Shown in pieces: positions 1-7,322 of a DNA stretch of 41,109 nt (positions are counted from its first letter, which is position 1; each line of letters begins with the position of its first letter). This DNA is from Lentisphaeria bacterium (GTDB taxonomy: Bacteria > Verrucomicrobiota > Lentisphaeria > Victivallales > Victivallaceae). The stretch spans positions 1-41,109 of the forward strand of contig JAFVZG010000056.1 of NCBI GenBank assembly GCA_017508285.1. The letters are read 5' to 3'. Made by a program: the position numbers and the translations under genes. Under the pieces are notes generated by a model. It was given only the letters and a program-made list of their open reading frames with translations, made no database searches and had not been told where the DNA came from.

Positions 1-482
<482 letters not shown>

Positions 483-525
483 TTATTTCCTATTATATAG
501 GAAGGTTGATAATGTGCGTTCTATT

Positions 526-554
526 AATATACACCTTTTATATTATTTTTTCAA
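526..554 (-). promoter_or_regulatory. Promoter of the PFOR gene
   Basis: On the minus strand TTGAAA (549-554), a 17-bp spacer and TATATT (526-531). It lies about 60 bp before the start codon. Its -35 box overlaps the T-tract of the terminator of the upstream pseudopilin gene, so termination and initiation are packed back to back. Confidence 0.65.
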
Positions 555-585
555 GCAAAAAAATAACGGGGAGAAAACTCCCCGT
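551..585 (-). terminator. Intrinsic terminator of the H-X9-DG pseudopilin gene
   Basis: A 7-bp perfect stem CGGGGAG/CTCCCCG (567-573 with 578-584), a 4-nt loop and, on the minus strand, a run of Ts directly after it. It sits 14 bp past the stop codon of the minus-strand pseudopilin gene. Confidence 0.8.
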
Positions 586-598
586 ATTGCGGTGCGGA

Positions 599-1288
599 TC
601 ACTTCTCGCTGACGAGCATTGCAGCAGTGACTTTGGCTGCGGCGGAATTATCCGCTTTGGGATAAAAGATGCTGTTGGTGGTGAAAGAATCTTTGTCAGA
701 TGAGATCACGCTGCCATCCAGAAAGAAGATGTTTACTTCGCCGCGGTGGATCGCGGTCAGATAAGTTTTATTCTCACCTTCCAAAACCAGTGCGGCCTGT
801 GCTTTGGCATCGTCGCCCCACTTGTTGGCAGAACATCCGCCGATCATGAGTTTGTTGGCGGAAATCTGCCGTTTTTCAAAGGTGCGGGTTTTGGTGGATA
901 CAAAGTTGAGTTTACCATCCTGAGTATCCTGGGCAACGACCACTCCGTAAGCCTCTTTGCGGGCATCTGCGCTGGTTTCGTCTTTTGAGGTGTACTCAAA
1001 AGCGGGGCAGCGGGCAACTTCCAGACTGGTGAGGATATTCCGGTCATAAAGAGAAGTTGTCCAGAGTTTCCGGTTGCCGTTGTCTGCGGTGGCGGAACAA
1101 AGATAATCTTTGGCACGGGTCATGCCATCCATGAGCAGTTTGCTCACCTGCCCCTGATTTCCGGCGCAGCTGGTTTTTTTGGCCTTTTCCCTGGCGATGC
1201 TCAAAGCGGGGAAAAGCAGTGCCGCCAGAACGCCGATAATAGCGATAACGGTCAACAATTCATTAAGCGTGAAGTTATGTCTTTTCAT
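599..1288 (-). CDS. Pseudopilin-like protein with H-X9-DG motif
   Basis: 229 residues. It begins MKRHN|FTLNELLTVIAII, a type IV prepilin cleavage/methylation segment with Phe at +1 and Glu at +5, followed by a hydrophobic helix to about residue 28. Near the C-terminus, HRGEVNIFFLDG fits the H-X9-DG motif typical of the many solitary pseudopilins of Lentisphaerae, Planctomycetes and Verrucomicrobia. The start at 1288 follows a GGAGGT box at 8 nt spacing; a longer in-frame reading upstream has no ribosome site and overlaps the promoter. It probably sits in the inner membrane or is exported after cleavage; its function is unknown. Position -1 is Asn instead of Gly and +4 is Asn instead of Ile. 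It is divergent from another pseudopilin gene and outside the T2SS operon. Confidence 0.85.
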   Translation of the reverse strand: MKRHNFTLNELLTVIAIIGVLAALLFPALSIAREKAKKTSCAGNQGQVSKLLMDGMTRAKDYLCSATADNGNRKLWTTSLYDRNILTSLEVARCPAFEYTSKDETSADARKEAYGVVVAQDTQDGKLNFVSTKTRTFEKRQISANKLMIGGCSANKWGDDAKAQAALVLEGENKTYLTAIHRGEVNIFFLDGSVISSDKDSFTTNSIFYPKADNSAAAKVTAAMLVSEK

Positions 1289-1337
1289 GGTGCTGAACCT
1301 CCATTTTTCCGGTGGATATTTGATCTCTGCTGACCAT

Positions 1338-1366
1338 AAGATAACCGTACAAAGGTTCAATGTCAA
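1338..1366 (-). promoter_or_regulatory. Promoter of the H-X9-DG pseudopilin gene
   Basis: On the minus strand a perfect TTGACA (1361-1366), 17-bp spacer and TATCTT (1338-1343), 50 bp before the start codon. The spacing and consensus -35 make this a strong sigma70-type promoter. Confidence 0.75.
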
Positions 1367-1492
1367 GGATTTTTTATGTTTTTTTGGCAAAAAAGAGCGT
1401 TTCCGGTTTGAAAAAAGCCTTTTATTGCGGTATCGTATTGAGGAAGACAGGAAAACTGTAATGCTGAAATCAAGCAGGGAGGATAACCGCAT

Positions 1493-2215
1493 ATGAAAAG
1501 AAAAGTACAATATTTTACTCTGGTGGAAATGCTGACCGTGGTCGCCATTATCGGTATTCTGACCGCGATAGTCGCTCCGATCGTTATTATTGCCCGTGAC
1601 CGGGGCAGGGAAACTTCGGCAAAGAGTGATATTACCAGTATCATGACTGCTTTGAAGCAGCTTCACTCTGATTACGGGAAAGTGCTGGCGAAAAGCGGTA
1701 CTGACCTCAAGATCGGCAATACCAAAATATTCACGAGAAGCGGTTTTAATAATATTGCGATATTCGGTATCGATGATACCAACAGAAAATCAGAGGACGC
1801 ATACGATGCGATGATCGCAGAACTTACTGCACCTAAAAACGGAAAATTTTCTTCCACCAATCCGGTCAGTGTCAACAAACGCAAAAAAATCTATCTTGAG
1901 CCGCGCAAAGAGTTCAATCCGGAAGTCGATTACGATAACCAGGTGACGGCATTGTACCGTGACCCGTGGGGTAATCCTTATAAGGTATATGTCAATATCA
2001 TGCTTGATGACAGAATGACGATCCCTTACCTTGATGATGATACCGGTCTTAAACCGCCGACCACGATTTTCGGGAATTTTGCCGTCTATTCATTTGGAGC
2101 CAACGGAGAGGATGACCGGGGGTGCAATTCTGAATTTGAAACCTGTCTTGTTGAAGACAGTACAGAAAAGAGCAACCATAAAAAACATGATGATATCGCC
2201 AGCTGGTGGATTTGA
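1493..2215 (+). CDS. GspG-like stand-alone pseudopilin
   Basis: 240 residues. The N-terminus MKRKVQY|FTLVEMLTVVAI is a prepilin-type cleavage and transmembrane segment (Phe +1, Glu +5; Tyr at -1 where Gly is usual). The C-terminal half has YRDPWGNPYKVYV and a later YSFGANGEDD...DDIASWWI, the same layout as the DPWGNDY...SYGADGESG...ADISSWE end of the GspG pseudopilin at 18844-19263, the region that binds calcium in that family. It is 100 residues longer than GspG, mostly between helix and C-terminal domain. A GGGAGG box precedes the ATG. It ends in its own terminator. Its role is unknown; it could be a minor or alternative pseudopilin or a free-standing secreted protein. Confidence 0.85.
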   Translation: MKRKVQYFTLVEMLTVVAIIGILTAIVAPIVIIARDRGRETSAKSDITSIMTALKQLHSDYGKVLAKSGTDLKIGNTKIFTRSGFNNIAIFGIDDTNRKSEDAYDAMIAELTAPKNGKFSSTNPVSVNKRKKIYLEPRKEFNPEVDYDNQVTALYRDPWGNPYKVYVNIMLDDRMTIPYLDDDTGLKPPTTIFGNFAVYSFGANGEDDRGCNSEFETCLVEDSTEKSNHKKHDDIASWWI

Positions 2216-2233
2216 TATTATTTGATGTTTGTT

Positions 2234-2274
2234 CCTGCCGGGAAAAGTGATTTTTTCCGGCAGGATTTTTTATT
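2234..2274 (+). terminator. Intrinsic terminator after the GspG-like gene
   Basis: Stem CCTGCCGG (2234-2241) with CCGGCAGG (2257-2264), extended inward by GAAAA/TTTTT pairing around a short loop, then a T-rich tail. The same 8-bp stem recurs in the terminator at 38920-38963. Confidence 0.85.
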
Positions 2275-2366
2275 TGCCCGGAGTATTCCAGATATGTTGA
2301 AATCTGTTTCATCCGGCAAGTGAAGCGGATTTTTTACCTTTTTATCTCTTTTTTTTGTTTTACGAC

Positions 2367-2394
2367 TTGCAAAAAAGAAAAAACGGTGTATTTT
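2367..2394 (+). promoter_or_regulatory. Promoter of the tRNA pair
   Basis: TTGCAA (2367-2372), 16-bp A-rich spacer and TATTTT (2389-2394), 14 bp before the first tRNA base. The -10 is preceded by GGTG, as at several other promoters in the window. Confidence 0.55.
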
Positions 2395-2408
2395 ATAAGA
2401 CATGATGT

Positions 2409-2485
2409 GGCGGGTTAGCTCAGTTGGTTAGAGCGTCGGAATCATAATCCGCAGGTCCCCGGTTCGAGTCCGGGACCCGCTACCA
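2409..2485 (+). tRNA. tRNA with CAT anticodon (elongator Met, or Ile2)
   Basis: 77 nt including an encoded CCA. The cloverleaf is complete: a 7-bp acceptor stem GGCGGGT/ACCCGCT with a G-U first pair, D arm with AGCTCAGTTGGTTAGAGC, anticodon loop ATCATAA giving CAT, and T arm GGTTCGAGTCC. It is most like an elongator tRNA-Met, but a lysidine-modified tRNA-Ile2 has the same anticodon and cannot be excluded by eye. It is followed 9 nt later by tRNA-Leu. Confidence 0.92.
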
Positions 2486-2494
2486 TTTTGAAGT

Positions 2495-2579
2495 GCCGGA
2501 GTGGCGGAATGGCAGACGCGCTAGACTCAAAATCTGGTGTACCCAGTACGTGTGGGTTCAAGTCCCACCTCCGGTACCA
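2495..2579 (+). tRNA. tRNA-Leu (CAA)
   Basis: 85 nt including an encoded CCA. Acceptor stem GCCGGAG/CTCCGGT (again a G-U first pair), anticodon loop CTCAAAA giving CAA, a long variable arm as expected for a class II tRNA, and T arm GGGTTCAAGTCCC. It is co-transcribed with the tRNA 9 nt upstream and ends just before a terminator. Confidence 0.94.
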
Positions 2580-2596
2580 TTTTTTTTTGCCCTTTT

Positions 2597-2631
2597 ACCC
2601 TGAAATGAAAAAATTTCAGGGTGTTTTTTTT
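2597..2631 (+). terminator. Terminator of the tRNA operon
   Basis: A perfect 10-bp stem ACCCTGAAAT/ATTTCAGGGT (2597-2606 with 2613-2622), a GAAAAA loop and 8 Ts at 2624-2631. Confidence 0.9.
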
Positions 2632-2858
2632 GCCCGGATTTGTATGCCCTGTTGTATGCCCCCGGTTTTCAAAGCCTCATCGGCGTTTGGTGAACTTTTC
2701 AACATTATTGTGCAAAGTTGTCCTTTTTGTCCATGTCGTCCATTGACAACTTTTCCCTGTTTATGCTTTACAGAATAGGTGCGATATTCCGGGATGATGT
2801 AAGTGCCGGTGAAAGATCGTAAGTTTCCGGATACAAAAAAGGACTGCTGCGAACTTCT
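2616..2858 (-). other. Gene-poor stretch with a short open frame and 9-bp spaced GTCC repeats
   Basis: The 325 bp between tRNA-Leu and pta hold no clear gene. On the minus strand one frame is open for 81 codons and ends near the tRNA terminator with NADEALKTGGIQQGIQIR; its only convincing start codon leaves 29 residues and there is no clear ribosome site. Such a tail beside a tRNA 3' end could be the remnant of a gene from an integrated element, but I cannot identify it. The plus strand has GTCC at 2720, 2729 and 2738 (9-bp period) and a 9-bp inverted repeat AAAGTTGTC/GACAACTTT (2714-2722, 2745-2753). Confidence 0.35.
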
Positions 2859-2881
2859 TCAATGAAGTTGGCAGCAGTCCT
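2835..2881 (-). terminator. Terminator of the ackA-pta operon
   Basis: A perfect 11-bp stem AGGACTGCTGC/GCAGCAGTCCT with an inner TTC/GAA extension. On the minus strand it is followed by six Ts. It lies 24 bp past the pta stop. Confidence 0.85.
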
Positions 2882-2904
2882 GATCTGTTTCAGGCAGTTA
2901 CCGC

Positions 2905-3912
2905 TCAGAGAGTCTGGCAGACGGTAATGACGATCTCACCGTAGATATCTTCGGCACTGCAGCCGCGGGAGAGGTCGTTCAAGGGGATCGCCAAGCCCTG
3001 AAGCACCGGGCCGTAAGCCTGGGCGTGGGCAAGACGCTGAACCAGTTTGTAAGCGATGTTTCCGGCATTCAAATCGGGGAAGATCAGAATGTTGGCAGCA
3101 CCGCCCAGCGGGCTATCCGGAGCTTTGGATTTCGCCACGGCGGGGACGATGGCAGCATCGGCTTGAATTTCACCGTCGCAGAGGATATCCAGATTTTCAG
3201 CGGCAACTTTATCCGCAAATTTTTTGGCAGCTTCGGAGATCTTCTCCAGAATCTCATTCTGGGCACTGCCCTTGGTGGAGAAGGAGAGGAACGCCACTTT
3301 CGGCTGTTTGCCGATCAAAGCACGGTAGGTGGTGCTGGTCGCCATGGCGATATCCACGAGCATATCGGCATCGGGATTGGGGTTGACGCCGCAGTCAGCG
3401 AACATCAGCACATCATCACCGGCGGGGCTGGGGGTGGCAAGATCCATCACGAAACAGCTGCTGGCGCTTTTGATCCCCGGCGCGGTACCGATGCAGTGGA
3501 AAGCGGCACGGAGCATATCCGCAGTGGAAGCGATACTTCCGGCGACCAGACCGTCAGCCATTTTGTTTTTGCACATCATGGCGGCGAAATAGATGCGGCT
3601 GGAAACCATGGCGAGAGCCTTTTCCGGGGTGACGCCTTTGGCTTTGCGCATTTCATACATCTGGTCAGCGAATTTCTGAAGCAGATCGCTTGCCATGTAA
3701 TCAAGAGTTTCAAATTTGCGTTCAGTAATACCGGCTTCGGCGCAGGCGGCGGAAATTTCCGCCTCAGTGCCGAGAACGATGATGTTTTTGACGACTTTCT
3801 CATCGACGGCTTTGTTGGCGGCGATGACGACTCTCGGATCCTGTCCTTCGGGCAGTACGATGGTGCGCGCCACGGTGCGGGCGCGCTCTGCGAAACGGTC
3901 AATAGCAGACAT
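2905..3912 (-). CDS. pta: Phosphate acetyltransferase
   Basis: 335 residues, the usual length of the short, single-domain Pta. It converts acetyl-CoA and phosphate to acetyl phosphate and CoA in the cytoplasm. The sequence aligns along the family: TIVLPEGQDPRVVIAANKAV at the N-terminus, KMADGLVAGSIASTADMLRA mid-protein, and DGEIQADAAIVP...KSKAPDSPLGGAANILIFPDLNAGNIAYKLVQRL toward the end, the last part being the strongest Pta signature. A GGAG box lies 8 nt before the ATG. It is the second gene of an operon, 20 bp behind ackA, and is followed by a strong terminator. It lacks the regulatory N-terminal domains of the long enterobacterial Pta. Confidence 0.97.
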   Translation of the reverse strand: MSAIDRFAERARTVARTIVLPEGQDPRVVIAANKAVDEKVVKNIIVLGTEAEISAACAEAGITERKFETLDYMASDLLQKFADQMYEMRKAKGVTPEKALAMVSSRIYFAAMMCKNKMADGLVAGSIASTADMLRAAFHCIGTAPGIKSASSCFVMDLATPSPAGDDVLMFADCGVNPNPDADMLVDIAMATSTTYRALIGKQPKVAFLSFSTKGSAQNEILEKISEAAKKFADKVAAENLDILCDGEIQADAAIVPAVAKSKAPDSPLGGAANILIFPDLNAGNIAYKLVQRLAHAQAYGPVLQGLAIPLNDLSRGCSAEDIYGEIVITVCQTL

Positions 3913-3932
3913 TTTTCTTTCTCCAGATTATA

Positions 3933-5135
3933 TTATTTGTCGAAGACGATTTTCTTGGTGGTCAGAGCGATCATCTTTTCCTCATCAGTGGGCATGACGA
4001 TCGCTTTGAGTTTGCTGTCAGCGGTGGAAATGACACCGGCTTTGCCGAAGCAGGCTTCGTTGGCAGCGGCATCCAGTTTGATGCCGATGGGGCCGAGCTG
4101 CTCAAGGATCTTGGCGCGGGTGTTGGTGGAGAATTCACCGATACCGCCGGTGAATACGATCGCATCGGTGTTGCCGACCATCAGGAAGTAACTGCCGATG
4201 TATTTGACGATGCGGCGCACGAACATCTTGATCGCCAGAGCAGCCTGTTCATTGCCGGCAGCCGCCGCTGCTTCCATATCACGCATATCGCCGGTACCGA
4301 TACCGCCGACGCCGAAAAGACCGGATTTTTTGTTGAGGATATTGTCGACTTCACGGGGAGAAGCACCCAATTCGATCATGCGGATGACCGCTGCCGGATC
4401 CATATCACCGGAACGGGTTCCCATCATCAGACCTTCCAGCGGGGTAAGTCCCATAGTGGTATCAACAACTTTGCCGCCTTTGACTGCCGCCATGCTGCAG
4501 CCGTTGCCCAGGTGGCAGGTGATGATATTGGTATCTTCCACTTTTTTGCCGAGGAATTCAGCAGTGGCGAGAGTCACATAGTGGTGGCTGGTGCCGTGGA
4601 AACCGTATTTGCGGATGCCGTACTCTTTGTAGTATTCATAAGGAATGGCATAGAGATAGGCTTCCGGGGGCATGGTCTGGTGGAACTGGGTGTCAAAAAC
4701 CGCCACATTGGGAACGCCGGGGATGGCTTTTTCGCAGGCTTCGATACCGGCGAGGTTGGCGGGGTTGTGCAGGGGGCCGAGGGGGAAACATTCTCGGATG
4801 ATGGCTTTGACATTCTCATCGACCTGCATGGGGAGAGTGATTTTTTCTCCGCCGTGGAGGACACGGTGACCGACTGCACCGATCTCAGAGAGATCTTTGA
4901 TTACTCCGCACTCCGGATCGACCAGTTTTTTGCAGATTTCGGTAAAGGCACCGACATGGTCGGCAACGGGGATTTCCTGAGAGAGTTGGAATCCATCCGG
5001 GCGTTTGTAGACGAGGTTGGGGTTGCTGCTGCCGAGGCGTTCAAAAACACCTTTGGCGAGAACGGCTTCGTTCTCCATTTCAAACAGCGTGAATTTCATT
5101 GAACTGCTGCCTGCATTGACGACCAGAATTTTCAT
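3933..5135 (-). CDS. ackA: Acetate kinase
   Basis: 400 residues, the normal family length. It makes ATP and acetate from acetyl phosphate and ADP (ASKHA fold, cytoplasmic). Visible signatures are VNAGSSSMKFTLF at residues 5-17, VGHRVLHGGEK near 90, FDTQFHQTMP and YGFHGTSHHYV in the middle, and CHLGNGCSMAAVKGGKVVDTT with the GLTPLEGLMMGTRSGD motif. The start at 5135 is preceded by AGGAGG. With pta downstream it forms the ATP-yielding end of pyruvate fermentation, and the PFOR gene 3.5 kb away supplies acetyl-CoA. The order ackA-pta and a shared terminator indicate a single transcript from the promoter at 5189-5217. Confidence 0.97.
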   Translation of the reverse strand: MKILVVNAGSSSMKFTLFEMENEAVLAKGVFERLGSSNPNLVYKRPDGFQLSQEIPVADHVGAFTEICKKLVDPECGVIKDLSEIGAVGHRVLHGGEKITLPMQVDENVKAIIRECFPLGPLHNPANLAGIEACEKAIPGVPNVAVFDTQFHQTMPPEAYLYAIPYEYYKEYGIRKYGFHGTSHHYVTLATAEFLGKKVEDTNIITCHLGNGCSMAAVKGGKVVDTTMGLTPLEGLMMGTRSGDMDPAAVIRMIELGASPREVDNILNKKSGLFGVGGIGTGDMRDMEAAAAAGNEQAALAIKMFVRRIVKYIGSYFLMVGNTDAIVFTGGIGEFSTNTRAKILEQLGPIGIKLDAAANEACFGKAGVISTADSKLKAIVMPTDEEKMIALTTKKIVFDK

Positions 5136-5188
5136 GACTTTGGATCCTCCTTTAGATGGTTGAAAATCTGTTTGGTTGTAATCTGATT

Positions 5189-5217
5189 AATATACACCGC
5201 CTTTGCCGAAATTTCCA
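5189..5217 (-). promoter_or_regulatory. Likely promoter of ackA-pta
   Basis: On the minus strand TATATT at 5189-5194 preceded by GGTG, the form seen at other promoters here. The best -35 at 17 bp is TGGAAA (5212-5217), a weak match. It lies 54 bp before ackA and is divergent from the mraZ promoter. Confidence 0.45.
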
Positions 5218-5286
5218 CAATTTTGCATTTTTTTTATCAAAATCCGGAAAAATTCAAAAAAAATGGCAAAAAATTTCAAAAAACAG

Positions 5287-5315
5287 TTGAAAAAAGGGGG
5301 GATGTGTGGTAAAAT
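5287..5315 (+). promoter_or_regulatory. Promoter of mraZ and the division cluster
   Basis: TTGAAA (5287-5292), 17-bp spacer and TAAAAT (5310-5315), 35 bp before the first mraZ ATG. The first ATAGG box of the presumed MraZ operator overlaps the -10. Confidence 0.75.
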
Positions 5316-5348
5316 AGGTACGGATAGGAATAAATAGGAGCAAATAGG
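5314..5348 (+). promoter_or_regulatory. Likely MraZ operator: four ATAGG boxes at 10-bp spacing
   Basis: ATAGG starts at 5314, 5324, 5334 and 5344, exactly one helical turn apart, with unrelated bases between. MraZ proteins are known to bind short G-rich direct repeats spaced about 10 bp in front of their own gene and repress it. The boxes cover the -10, the expected transcription start and the ribosome-binding region. The core differs from the TGGG-type boxes described in Escherichia coli. Confidence 0.7.
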
Positions 5349-5349
5349 A

Positions 5350-5859
5350 ATGCAATCGATGTCGGCAGAAAATCTTTTTCCCGGTCTTTTTGTCGGGAAT
5401 TACGACCATGTGCTTGATGCACAGGGGCGGGTTTCTCTGCCCAGCGATTGGCGCAATAAGGATCAGGATACCGAATTGGTCATGATCCCGACCCGCGATC
5501 AGGCGTTGCTGCTTTTGCCGCTGGCTACCTTTATGGAGTTTGTTAGCAAAGCCGGCAAACTGGCGATAGCCAATCCTAAAATGCAGATGGCTCTGGCGTA
5601 TCTCGGCTCGGCATCGCGCCGCTGCCGCTGTGACAAACAGGGGCGTATGGCTCTTGACCGGGAGAAGTTGGATTCGATCGGAGTCGGCAAAAAATTGAAG
5701 CTGATCGGCGCAGTGACGCACATCCGCATTTGCGCTCCGGAAAATTGGAAACAACCGGATAATCCGGATTTTTATCTCAATGAGATCCAGCAGGTAAGCG
5801 ATGGAACTGACGGCTTGGAGGCATTGGGCGGTCTTTTGCAGGGGGTATTCAATAAATGA
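5350..5859 (+). CDS. mraZ: Transcriptional regulator MraZ
   Basis: 169 residues with two AbrB-like half-domains: GNYDHVLDAQGRVSLPSDWR at about residues 17-36 and SRRCRCDKQGRMALDREKL further on; the DxxGR motifs are the family's DNA-contacting signatures. MraZ forms a ring and autoregulates the division and cell wall cluster. It heads such a cluster here and overlaps rsmH by 4 bp. Either ATG 5350 (AGGAG 9 nt upstream, inside the third operator box) or ATG 5359 (AGGA 9 nt upstream, inside the fourth) could be the start, so the operator and ribosome sites coincide. A roughly 20-residue tail after the second domain is a little longer than usual. Confidence 0.95.
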   Translation: MQSMSAENLFPGLFVGNYDHVLDAQGRVSLPSDWRNKDQDTELVMIPTRDQALLLLPLATFMEFVSKAGKLAIANPKMQMALAYLGSASRRCRCDKQGRMALDREKLDSIGVGKKLKLIGAVTHIRICAPENWKQPDNPDFYLNEIQQVSDGTDGLEALGGLLQGVFNK

Positions 5860-6803
5860 GTCAACTTCCGGCATTTGAACATATTCCGGTATTGAAAGAT
5901 GAAGTTCTGCAATATTTGACTTTTGCGGAAGATCATCCGGTGCGCCTGATCGACGGCACAGTCGGCGGCGGCGGACACAGTGCCGCACTGTTGGAAAAGT
6001 ATCCGAAACTGGAGCTTCTCGGTATCGACCGCGACGATATGGCATTGAATGCGGCGGGTAAACGCCTGGCATTTGCCGGCAGCCGGGTGCGTCTGGTGCG
6101 CGGCTGCTATGCCGATCTGGCGGCGATCGCCGTTGAAAACGGCTGGGATCAGGTGGATGGGATACTGCTGGATATCGGGGTTTCTTCTCCGCAGTTGGAT
6201 CTGCCGGAAAGGGGTTTTTCCTGGCGCAATGATGCGGTATTGGATATGCGTATGGATCGCCGTTCCGAATTGACTGCCGGCAGGTGGTTGAACCGGACCG
6301 GTGAAGCGGAGATGGCGAGGGTTTTCCGGGAATACGGTGAGATCCGCCGGGCAGGGGCTCTGGCAAAAAAAGCAGTGGAAATGCGTGAAAATAAACCCTT
6401 TGCCATGACTTCGGATCTGGTCGCTTTGTCAGATGCGGTATTGGGCAGGGCAAAACCGGGGCATCTGCCTCACCCGACATTGGTGTTTCAGGCGGTGAGG
6501 ATCGCGGTGAATGATGAATTGCGCCAGTTGGAAAGCGGTTTGAAATCAGCACTCCGGATGCTGGTACCCGGCGGCAGAGTGGCGGTGATAAGTTTTCACT
6601 CTCTGGAGGATCGTATCGTGAAAAACTTTTTCCGTAAAGAGAGTACTGCTTGTATCTGTCCTCCCGGACTTCCGGTATGCTGCTGCGGGCATGAAGCGGT
6701 TTTGCAGACAGTGACCAGACATGCGGTCACTGCCAAAGAAGCGGAGATCGCCGCCAACAGCCGTTGTGCCTGTGCCAGATTGCGGGTGGCGGAAAAACTT
6801 TGA
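5856..6803 (+). CDS. rsmH: 16S rRNA (cytosine-1402 N4)-methyltransferase
   Basis: 315 residues, the normal length. RsmH (MraW) methylates the N4 of C1402 in the 30S decoding centre using S-adenosylmethionine. Seen are HIPVLKDEVLQYL near the start, the SAM-binding LIDGTVGGGGHSAALLE, GILLDIGVSSPQLDLPERGF, the insert with RAGALAKKAV, HPTLVFQAVRIAVNDELRQL and VISFHSLEDRIVKNFFR. The C-terminal part has a Cys-rich stretch (CICPPGLPVCCCG). The start ATG overlaps the mraZ stop as ATGA, so the two are translationally coupled. This gene order is the classic head of the dcw cluster. Confidence 0.97.
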   Translation: MSQLPAFEHIPVLKDEVLQYLTFAEDHPVRLIDGTVGGGGHSAALLEKYPKLELLGIDRDDMALNAAGKRLAFAGSRVRLVRGCYADLAAIAVENGWDQVDGILLDIGVSSPQLDLPERGFSWRNDAVLDMRMDRRSELTAGRWLNRTGEAEMARVFREYGEIRRAGALAKKAVEMRENKPFAMTSDLVALSDAVLGRAKPGHLPHPTLVFQAVRIAVNDELRQLESGLKSALRMLVPGGRVAVISFHSLEDRIVKNFFRKESTACICPPGLPVCCCGHEAVLQTVTRHAVTAKEAEIAANSRCACARLRVAEKL

Positions 6804-6848
6804 TGATGATGTGATTGATTATTATTTTGTATACAGTGGAGAAAAGAG

Positions 6849-7319
6849 ATGTTCAACATTCAACCGGGCAATTCCAGCGGTCGCCGGGTAATCCGGAAAA
6901 GTTCATCTGACAACGGTCAGGGGGTCGATGCACTGTGCGGTTTGTGCGCAAGAGTTTTTCAAACGGCATTGATCCTTCTGGTGATCGGTGCATTTTTCCA
7001 TACCTATATAAAGCTGGATAACGAGATCGACCGTGCCGCATTGGAGATCCGTAAAGTCAATGAAAAGATCGCCGCAGTTGAACGCAATATCGACGGTTTG
7101 AAAGGCCGGTACGCCATTTGCAGTTCCCGGCAGTTCATTATCCGTCAGATCGCCCGTTTCAATTTGCCGCTGGCTCCCATCCGTCACGATCAGCGGCAGG
7201 AAATCCGGCTTTACAGCAATAAGCAGTTGGCAAATCTGCGTTATCCCCTGTTCCGTTCTGTTCCGCCGGTGGCAATGGATATGCGCCGTCAGGTATCCTC
7301 ACGCATGAGGGTACGCTGA
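6849..7319 (+). CDS. ftsL: FtsL-like division protein
   Basis: 156 residues. One transmembrane segment (about 38-55, TALILLVIGAFFHTYIK) is followed by a predicted coiled coil (LDNEIDRAALEIRKVNEKIAAVERNIDGL) and a basic C-terminus. FtsL proteins are poorly conserved and are recognised by this topology and by lying between rsmH and ftsI, as here. In the family it forms a complex with FtsB and FtsQ and activates FtsI/FtsW at the septum. GAGAAAAGAG precedes the ATG at 6849. The periplasmic tail after the coiled coil (RSVPPVAMDMRRQVSSRMRVR) is longer than in typical FtsL. The call rests on position and topology rather than sequence identity. Confidence 0.75.
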   Translation: MFNIQPGNSSGRRVIRKSSSDNGQGVDALCGLCARVFQTALILLVIGAFFHTYIKLDNEIDRAALEIRKVNEKIAAVERNIDGLKGRYAICSSRQFIIRQIARFNLPLAPIRHDQRQEIRLYSNKQLANLRYPLFRSVPPVAMDMRRQVSSRMRVR

Positions 7320-7322
7320 ACG

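Noticed and set aside
2488-2778. An open frame starting inside tRNA-Leu
   Set aside because: It overlaps the tRNA and its terminator, has no ribosome site and a composition unlike a protein.
3025-5102. Long plus-strand open frames opposite pta and ackA
   Set aside because: They are antisense shadows; the minus-strand proteins match Pta and AckA over their full lengths.
5254-6552. A 432-codon minus-strand frame opposite mraZ and rsmH
   Set aside because: The plus strand encodes complete MraZ and RsmH; the antisense product is Pro/Arg/His-rich, typical of shadow frames.
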